From CAZGYE01 sp964530165 (GTDB lineage Bacteria > Planctomycetota > Planctomycetia > Planctomycetales > Planctomycetaceae): DNA of 10,805 nucleotides. Both the position numbers and the translations under genes were made by a program. Position 1 is the first letter of the stretch; every line of letters starts with the position of its first letter. The notes beneath the pieces were generated by a model. The model saw only the letters and a program-made list of their open reading frames with translations, did no database searches and had not been told where the DNA came from. This document shows positions 6,887 through 10,805 of the stretch, piece after piece. The DNA lies in the NCBI GenBank assembly GCA_964530165.1, contig CAZGYE010000202.1, positions 1 to 10,805 of the forward strand. Reading direction: 5' to 3'.

Positions 6887-7336
6887 TCAAAACTCTTTGC
6901 GGCTGTCCAATAGCAGCGTGACCGGGCCATCGTTGACCAGTTCGACGTCCATGTGCATCTGGAAGCGGCCGGTCTCAACGTCGACGCCTTGCCCGCGCGC
7001 CTCGGCCACAAAGCTGCAATACAACTCCTCAGCTTTGTCCGGGCGGGCGGCGCGGACGAAACTCGGCCGACGCCCTTTTCGACAATCGCCCAGCAGCGTG
7101 AACTGACTGACGACCAGCATCTTGCCCCCGACGTCCGCCAGCGACAGGTTCATCTTGCCGGCCTCATCTTCGAAGATCCGCAGGCCGGTGATCTTCTGAG
7201 CGAGAAAGATCACGTCATCCTGATCGTCGTCTTGGGCGACGCCCAGCAGAACCAGAAAACCGCGCTCGATCTGCCCGGTGATCTCTCCCGCGACGGTCAC
7301 GCCGGCCCGCGAGACACGCTGCACAACTGCCCGCAC
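6887..7336 (-). CDS. dtd: D-aminoacyl-tRNA deacylase
   Basis: A 149-residue protein, the standard length for DTD, which hydrolyses D-aminoacyl-tRNA (and glycyl-tRNA-Ala) to protect translation. The sequence opens with the canonical MRAVVQRVSRAGVTV, carries the SQFTL motif (77-81) with T80, and the NDGPVT motif (135-140), whose Gly-cisPro dipeptide forms the chiral selectivity filter. Both active-site motifs are intact. The start is a GTG at 7336 with a strong AGGGGGG 8 bases upstream (7345-7351); upstream in-frame codons would add about 45 residues unlike the family. It is divergent from larE across about 208 bases and 217 bases upstream of the CvpA-like gene. Very secure. Confidence 0.95.
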   Translation of the reverse strand: MRAVVQRVSRAGVTVAGEITGQIERGFLVLLGVAQDDDQDDVIFLAQKITGLRIFEDEAGKMNLSLADVGGKMLVVSQFTLLGDCRKGRRPSFVRAARPDKAEELYCSFVAEARGQGVDVETGRFQMHMDVELVNDGPVTLLLDSRKEF

Positions 7337-7369
7337 TTCAAGAACCCCCCTACCCCAGTGATTGCTCTC

Positions 7370-7375
7370 AGTATA
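7370..7375 (-). promoter_or_regulatory. Candidate -10 box for dtd
   Basis: TATACT on the minus strand (5 of 6 to consensus, the same hexamer as in the CvpA-like gene's promoter) sits 34 bases before the dtd GTG. No good -35 is visible at 16-18 bases. A weak TATCTT at 7503-7508 could serve larE in the other direction. Tentative. Confidence 0.28.
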
Positions 7376-7544
7376 AGAAGTTTCCCAAATGAACGAAACG
7401 TTGTGAACACCGGAACCTTCCACTGCACCTTCGATGAGCAACGGCTTGTACGGCTCCCAATTTTTGTGCAATCGCGGTGTGTCATTTCCCGCAGAAACTC
7501 GGTATCTTGAAGAGACCAGATTTCCCTATCGACGAAAGAGTGCG

Positions 7545-8399
7545 ATGAGCAAGTTGAGCGAATCACTGTCCCACAAACGCGACACTTTGCTGGACCTTTT
7601 GGCCGGTTACGGACGCGTGGCGGTCGCGTTTTCCGCCGGCGTGGACAGCACCGTCGTGGCCAAGGCGGCGCAGTTGGCCTGTGGAGAGGACGCCGTGGCC
7701 GTCACCGCGCTGAGCTTCAGCCTGGCCGAGGGCGAGAGAGAAGAAGCCGAGCAACTGGCCCGGCAGATTGGCATTCGGCACCAGTTCATCGAGACGTCGG
7801 AATTCGACAACCCCGACTATCTCCGAAACGCACCCGATCGCTGTTACTTCTGCAAATCGGAGCTCTTCACGCAACTGGGGCGCATGCAGACGGAACTGGG
7901 TGTCGACGTCATCGTGAGCGGGGCCAATGTGGACGACCAGGGCGACTACCGTCCGGGCATGCAGGCGGCCGACGAGCTGGCGGTGCGCACCCCGCTGATC
8001 GAAGCGGGCTTCGACAAAGCCGACGTCCGCCGCTTGGCCGAGCACTGGAACCTGCCCATCTGGGACAAGCCGGCGACCCCCTGCCTGTCCAGCCGGCTCG
8101 CTTACGGGCTGGCCGTCACGCCACAGCGCGTCCAGCGCGTCGACCGGGCCGAGCAGTTCCTGCGCCGCGAGTTCGGCCTGCGCGAGTTCCGCGTCCGCCA
8201 CGAAATGAACGACCTGGCCCGCATCGAAGTCCCAGAGAGCGAGATCGGCCGCTTCCTCGATCCCGAAACTCGGCAACAGCTAACGGCTCACCTGCACTCA
8301 CTGGGCTTCAAATACGTCAGCCTCGACCTCGACGGCTTCCGCTCCGGCAGCATGAACGCCGTCCTGCCGCTGGAAAGCCTACAAGAGTTGAAGCGATAA
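7545..8399 (+). CDS. larE: LarE-type ATP-dependent sulfur transferase (PP-loop), three-Cys form
   Basis: A 284-residue PP-loop ATP pyrophosphatase of the LarE family, which adds sulfur to the pyridinium-dicarboxylate precursor of the nickel-pincer cofactor used by lactate racemase and relatives. Visible are the PP-loop FSAGVDSTVVAK (29-40), the CYFCK motif (C100, C103), VSGANVDDQGDYRPG (124-138), RTPLIEAG (148-155) and TPCLSSRL (178-185, C180). C180 lies in the PCLSSR motif at the position usually taken for the sacrificial cysteine of the L. plantarum enzyme; together with the CxxC pair it gives the cysteine set of Fe-S-cluster LarE proteins. The ATG at 7545 is chosen because family similarity begins there; GAAAGAG just upstream is a modest ribosome-binding site. 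larA, larB and larC are not in the window, so the recipient pathway is unverified. Confidence 0.9.
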   Translation: MSKLSESLSHKRDTLLDLLAGYGRVAVAFSAGVDSTVVAKAAQLACGEDAVAVTALSFSLAEGEREEAEQLARQIGIRHQFIETSEFDNPDYLRNAPDRCYFCKSELFTQLGRMQTELGVDVIVSGANVDDQGDYRPGMQAADELAVRTPLIEAGFDKADVRRLAEHWNLPIWDKPATPCLSSRLAYGLAVTPQRVQRVDRAEQFLRREFGLREFRVRHEMNDLARIEVPESEIGRFLDPETRQQLTAHLHSLGFKYVSLDLDGFRSGSMNAVLPLESLQELKR

Positions 8400-8739
8400 C
8401 GCGCGGCCCGTACCGATGCGTCGTGCGATTCGTGGAAGAACTTAGGATCGACCAATCCCCGGCACCGGGTAGTTCCTGGCAAACTCGCGGACTTCTTGTC
8501 GGACGCGTTTGGTGACCGTTGGAGATAGGCGTGTAAAGCGGACCCACTTCGGCGCGGAGGGCTTCGGGGATCCACTCCCCTACCCTTTTTATTTCGTATT
8601 CCTCCATGCCGCGGGTGGTCATCGCGGGGTGCCACTGCCTTACGCCAAGAGCAGCAGAGTGGTAGAACTAGCGCGCTCGTGTAAATAGGGCGGAAAGCGT
8701 GTTTCGAACACAATCGAACCGAAACAACGGAGATCGGAG
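8400..8739. other. 340-base stretch with no convincing gene; possible gene remnant
   Basis: No complete gene is supported. On the minus strand two short segments look protein-like but lie in different frames: one from about 8610 to 8548 containing VGEWIPEALRAE, and one from 8549 to 8442 containing RVRQEVREFARNYPVPGIG and then a TAA. A one-base shift would join them, so this may be a decayed gene. The stretch also holds a short GC hairpin near 8458-8469 and, at its end, GTGTT/AACAC arms (8699-8711) upstream of the next gene. The family of the remnant is not recognised. Confidence 0.3.
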
Positions 8740-9687
8740 ATGAGCAAGAAATCGGACCGGCCACTCGTCAATGCCGTTTTCTCCGCGCAAGGAGCTGTCA
8801 GTTACAACATCGAACATCAAGATCCTAAGAAAAATGTACAGGAAGAGACGATTGCTGCGAAGTTCGTTGGAGCACTCGCGCAATTCCACGATACTCGACT
8901 GAACAACCTCGTCCGCGCCGAAGAACCGGGCGACGTCCAGGCAGAGACTCCAGATGGTTCTCGTGTCGAAATTCAGATCGTCGAAGGCGTGGAGCGCGAT
9001 GCTGCGCGGATTCTGAGTCGGAGGGATCAATACAGGGCAGCCATTGAAAAGCACATCGATTTCGCAAGTCGCTTTCCCGGATGTGTTGTGACGATGTCAA
9101 CTTCGCTCGATACGCTTCCGAAAATCGATACTCTTCCAAAAATCGACGCCCCCGATTGGCAAGAGGTCGTCGAAGCACTTGACGCTCTGTTGGCGGATAT
9201 GGAACCTCGATGCCAAACGCTTGCGATTGATGCAATTTACCGTCGAAAAACTGTCGTTCCAGTCCGAAAGTCGATCGAGTTGGAAGTCGAAGTCCATCGG
9301 TACGAAACCGCGATCAAGGGTTCGCGTTCGAATTTTACAATCAGCTGCATCCCATCAACACAACATCACAACGCGCTGTTGGCTGCAATTCGACAAAAAG
9401 TAGGCAAGCACTATGCACGATCAAAAACAGCTAAGTTTTGGCTGTTGGTTTGGTCAAGAGATCTACCCTACGACGAAGCTCATCCGGACGTCGCCGAAGC
9501 CGCTTCGTACCTGGACACCGTGGATCACCCGTTCGACCAAGTTTGGGCGATGACGCCTTACCCCAATCAGCTCCTCGGGAGCACAGTACGGGTTTGGCCA
9601 CGTGCCGCCAACACCGCAACTCGCGAACGCAAAAGGCAAGTCGCATTTTTCGATCCAGAACCTCATTGGCCTCCTCGACCTCGCTAG
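8740..9687 (+). CDS. Hypothetical protein, possible PD-(D/E)XK-like nuclease fold
   Basis: A 315-residue soluble protein that I do not recognise. There is no signal peptide or membrane segment. The region around residues 33-81 (helix QEETIAAKFVGALAQ, then GDVQAET and VEIQIVE) has the helix/strand/strand spacing of a restriction-endonuclease-like core, with E36, D65 and the pair E77/Q79 as possible catalytic residues; this is inference only. A second region (about 232-288, KFWLLVWSRDLPYD...FDQVWAM) resembles the late strand/helix part of such domains. DTLPKI is duplicated in tandem (124-135). The ATG at 8740 has GGAG at 8729-8732. Base composition looks less GC-rich than larE. The stop codon lies at the edge of a REPIN-like element. 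Expression alone, near a toxin-antitoxin cluster, suggests an accessory gene. Confidence 0.7.
   Translation: MSKKSDRPLVNAVFSAQGAVSYNIEHQDPKKNVQEETIAAKFVGALAQFHDTRLNNLVRAEEPGDVQAETPDGSRVEIQIVEGVERDAARILSRRDQYRAAIEKHIDFASRFPGCVVTMSTSLDTLPKIDTLPKIDAPDWQEVVEALDALLADMEPRCQTLAIDAIYRRKTVVPVRKSIELEVEVHRYETAIKGSRSNFTISCIPSTQHHNALLAAIRQKVGKHYARSKTAKFWLLVWSRDLPYDEAHPDVAEAASYLDTVDHPFDQVWAMTPYPNQLLGSTVRVWPRAANTATRERKRQVAFFDPEPHWPPRPR
9109..9144 (+). repeat. 18-bp tandem duplication inside the hypothetical gene
   Basis: Two 18-base units (9109-9126 and 9127-9144) encode DTLPKI twice. They differ only at two third-codon positions (ACG/ACT, CCG/CCA), so the duplication is old enough to have gained silent changes while the peptide stayed the same. 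Confidence 0.85.
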
Positions 9688-9770
9688 TCGGGTAGCGCCG
9701 GGTGTCCCGGCGGATTCTTCGGTTCACGTCCCTCAGGACGGCGGCCGGCGTCAGCCGGCCCTACGAGACT
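9686..9770. mobile_element. REPIN/BIME-like element (two inverted GTAG-palindromes)
   Basis: The left unit is GTAG (9692-9695) followed directly by the palindrome CGCCGGG-TGT-CCCGGCG (9696-9712). The right unit, on the opposite strand, is GTAG (complement of 9761-9764) followed directly by GGCCGGC-TGAC-GCCGGCC (9760 down to 9743). A 30-base spacer separates them. The outer 19 bases of each end (9686-9704 and the complement of 9752-9770) match at 15 of 19 positions as inverted repeats. A GTAG head plus palindrome in an inverted pair is the established anatomy of REP doublets mobilised by RAYT (Y1-type) transposases. No transposase is present here, so the element would be non-autonomous. Other copies in the genome are predicted, not seen. 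Confidence 0.65.
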
Positions 9771-9936
9771 TATCCATGGTGAACAACACCCGTCCCTCAT
9801 GCTGAACGCGGTCAAGAATCGTTGCGTCCGATGCTCCAGCCAGACCTTCGTCGGCAACGGTGTCGGCCTGGTAGCCCGCTGTCCGGAGATCTTCGGCGAT
9901 CTCGCGAGGCAGGTTCTCATCGAGCTTGATCTTCAT
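9751..9936 (-). CDS. DUF5615 PIN-like toxin, C-terminally truncated
   Basis: A 61-residue protein matching the N-terminal half of DUF5615 PIN-like proteins: MKIKLDENLPREIAEDLRTA (1-20), DTVADEGLAGASD (25-37) and VLFTMDK (50-56), with the first acidic residues D6/E7 and D55 kept. Family members are usually about 110-120 residues and continue with an acidic strand and an HPGI-type motif; here the sequence stops at SRRAG, and these last codons and the TGA lie inside the REPIN-like element. The 3' half is not found beyond the element. The start overlaps the upstream DUF433 stop by ATGA, the normal antitoxin-toxin arrangement. The intact relatives act as RNase-type toxins; this copy is probably inactive. 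Confidence 0.75.
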   Translation of the reverse strand: MKIKLDENLPREIAEDLRTAGYQADTVADEGLAGASDATILDRVQHEGRVLFTMDKSRRAG

Positions 9937-10169
9937 AGGTCCGTCAATGGCAGCAGACTTTCTTCGCGAGCCAACTCGGCCGCATAGGACTTCGCCGCGT
10001 CGATGTGTTCCGGCCGTAGCGAGGGGTAGCTCGCAAGGATTTCCTCATGCGTACACCTTTCGGCCAGACTATCGAGAATGTTGGTCACCAGCACGCGCGT
10101 CCCCACGGCACGCAACTGCCCATGACACACGGCCGGGTCGACCGTCAAGAATTGCCGCCAATCGATCAT
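9933..10169 (-). CDS. DUF433 antitoxin-like protein (proximal copy)
   Basis: A 78-residue protein with the DUF433 pattern: MIDWRQFLTVDPAVCHGQLR at the start, GTRVLVTNILDSLAE (about 23-37), and the helix motif THEEILASYPSLRPEHIDAA. DUF433 proteins carry a small helix-turn-helix fold and usually act as antitoxins of adjacent PIN-like proteins such as DUF5615. The ATG at 10169 is preferred because GGAG sits 7 bases upstream (10177-10180) and the family similarity begins here. An alternative start at 10220 would overlap the upstream gene by ATGA and add 17 residues that are not DUF433-like. The glycine-rich GKPxIxGTR motif is altered to HGQLRAVGTR. It is translationally coupled to the truncated toxin by a 4-base overlap. 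Confidence 0.85.
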   Translation of the reverse strand: MIDWRQFLTVDPAVCHGQLRAVGTRVLVTNILDSLAERCTHEEILASYPSLRPEHIDAAKSYAAELAREESLLPLTDL

Positions 10170-10216
10170 CTGTTCGCTCCATAAGACCAGTGAATTGTCG
10201 ATCAAGATCCGGATGC

Positions 10217-10447
10217 TCATGTGATCGCCAACGGCACTTCGCGTTCCTCCAACCGCCACGCCGCATAGGCCAACGCCTGATCGATGTCCTCCGGCTCAAG
10301 ATACGGGTAAGCTGCCAGGATCTCTTCCCGCGACCGCCCCGCTGCAAGCAGCCCGATGATCGTTCCCACGGTCACACGCAGACCACGAATGCACGGTTTG
10401 CCGCCCATGACGGCAGGATCCAACGTGATTCGCGTCAGTTCCAGCAT
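10217..10447 (-). CDS. DUF433 antitoxin-like protein (distal copy)
   Basis: A 76-residue, well-preserved DUF433 protein: ITLDPAVMGGKPCIRGLRVT (7-26), an HTH-like GTIIGLLAAGRSREEIL (28-44), and AAYPYLEPEDIDQALAYAA. All motifs typical of the family are kept, unlike its neighbour downstream. The ATG has a strong GAGGAAAGG (10456-10464) 8 bases upstream. It is the first gene of the minus-strand toxin-antitoxin cluster, and its stop (10217-10219) overlaps an ATG at 10220 that opens a short frame beginning MSIRILIDN, perhaps the relic of its own toxin. It presumably binds and neutralises a PIN-like partner and may repress its own promoter. Confidence 0.9.
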   Translation of the reverse strand: MLELTRITLDPAVMGGKPCIRGLRVTVGTIIGLLAAGRSREEILAAYPYLEPEDIDQALAYAAWRLEEREVPLAIT

Positions 10448-10495
10448 ATCAGCAACCTTTCCTCACCAAACAAATCGGTTCAGCCGCGCGCGGGC

Positions 10496-10525
10496 GATTC
10501 AGCCAACCGTTGAATCATCATACCA
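10496..10525 (-). promoter_or_regulatory. Candidate extended -10 promoter with inverted-repeat operator for the toxin-antitoxin cluster
   Basis: On the minus strand TGG-TATGAT (10517-10525) fits an extended -10 (TGnTATnnT); no clear -35 is seen. The start site would be near 10510. Right at that point lies a perfect inverted repeat, GATTCA (10496-10501) and TGAATC (10511-10516), separated by 9 bases, well placed for autoregulation by the encoded DUF433 proteins. TTCAGCC also recurs at 10479-10485 and 10498-10504. The arms are seen; the regulatory role is inferred. Confidence 0.38.
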
Positions 10526-10583
10526 CATGTCGAACGTCACCGCAGTAGCAGGGGCGAGTTGCCACAACGATACGAGTCCTCTA

Positions 10584-10605
10584 ATTGAGGCGAAGGCGCC
10601 TCAAT
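10584..10605 (-). terminator. Perfect hairpin over the stop codon of the right-edge gene
   Basis: ATTGAGGCG (10584-10592) and CGCCTCAAT (10597-10605) form a perfect 9-bp stem with a 4-base loop. The TGA of the minus-strand gene (10601-10603) lies in its first arm. No T-run follows on either strand, so termination is possible but not certain. Confidence 0.45.
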
Positions 10606-10805
10606 CCAATTCTTCGAGCTTCTGCCCAACAAAAACACGATCGGGATGCCCCGTTTCGGTGTCAAGGGTTCCCGAATTGGGGTCAAAGTCGAATTCAATC
10701 CCAGGGTTGCCGAGCATGGCACCGTAGATGTCACCTGGACGGAGCGGCGTGTCCGGGGAGCGCGGAGCAAAGGGCTGCAAAAGAAACGGAGTGAACTCGT
10801 CGAGC
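10601..10805 (-). CDS. C-terminal end of an unidentified protein (5' end outside the window)
   Basis: The minus strand is open from the window edge to a TGA at 10601-10603, giving 67 residues with protein-like composition: LDEFTPFLLQPFAPRSPDTP at the edge, then PGDIYGAMLGNPGIEFDFDP and GHPDRVFVGQKLEELD at the end. It contains no internal start that gives a sensible complete gene, so it is read as the 3' end of a gene starting beyond position 10805. It is acidic with many Pro and Gly; I do not recognise the family. Codons keep a GC-rich third position in most places. It would be transcribed toward the DUF433 cluster, about 150 bases upstream of it. Confidence 0.6.
   Translation of the reverse strand, partial: LDEFTPFLLQPFAPRSPDTPLRPGDIYGAMLGNPGIEFDFDPNSGTLDTETGHPDRVFVGQKLEELD

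Noticed and set aside
5857..6921. A 354-residue open frame on the plus strand opposite the CvpA-like gene
   Set aside because: The minus-strand gene has membrane segments, a ribosome-binding site and a promoter; the plus-strand frame has none of these and no recognisable domain.
8458..8469. CCCGG/CCGGG palindrome after larE as a terminator
   Set aside because: Only two bases separate the arms and no T-run follows; too weak to call.
8645..8720. tRNA-like fragments (a D-loop-like AGTGGTAGA and a T-loop-like GGTTCGATT on the other strand)
   Set aside because: The pieces lie on opposite strands and the flanking bases do not form acceptor, D or anticodon stems.
9692..9764. CRISPR-like repeats or a Rho-independent terminator pair
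   Set aside because: There are only two palindromes, in inverted rather than direct orientation, with no regular spacers and no T-runs; the GTAG heads fit a REP doublet better.
10356..10794. Plus-strand open frames and a 77-residue minus-strand frame near the right edge
   Set aside because: They oppose or overlap the DUF433 promoter region and the better-supported minus-strand C-terminus, and their translations lack protein-like patterning.

Overview
The window looks like chromosomal DNA of a GC-rich, Gram-negative-type bacterium. The gene content and protein style suggest a member of the Planctomycetota: a Hanks-type Ser/Thr kinase with a long Pro-rich tail, an envelope adaptor with a signal peptide, short operons with generous spacers, and many small toxin-antitoxin type genes. 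This assignment is inference; no rRNA or other marker gene is present.

Region 1 (1-5510, all + strand) is a run of small operons. A glutaredoxin-like protein overlaps a TIGR04282/DUF2064-family nucleotidyl/glycosyltransferase by ATGA. Next come a stand-alone response regulator and, 13 bases later, a periplasmic adaptor (HlyD/RND-type) protein without its membrane pump. Last is an atypical Ser/Thr kinase 19 bases upstream of accA, the carboxyltransferase alpha subunit of acetyl-CoA carboxylase. Candidate promoters precede the response regulator and the kinase, and a strong hairpin overlaps the stop codon of the adaptor gene.

Region 2 (5737-8399) holds housekeeping genes: a CvpA-like membrane protein with a His/Asp-rich insert (-), D-aminoacyl-tRNA deacylase dtd (-), and, divergently, larE (+), a PP-loop sulfur transferase with the three-cysteine set of Fe-S-type LarE proteins.

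Region 3 (8400-10805) looks accessory. It has a 340-base stretch with at most a gene remnant, then an unrecognised 315-residue protein that may have a restriction-endonuclease-like core. After that lies an 85-base element with the anatomy of a REPIN/BIME: two GTAG-headed palindromes in inverted orientation. It sits exactly between two convergent stop codons. On the minus strand follows an eroded toxin-antitoxin cluster: two DUF433 antitoxin-like genes and a DUF5615 PIN-like toxin whose C-terminal half is missing and whose last codons lie in the repeat. A short in-frame stretch between the two DUF433 genes looks like the N-terminus of a second, deleted PIN-like toxin. The right edge holds the C-terminal end of an unidentified minus-strand gene, which ends in a perfect hairpin.

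The most unusual material is in region 3: the REPIN-like element, the broken and duplicated toxin-antitoxin module, and the unidentified protein next to it.
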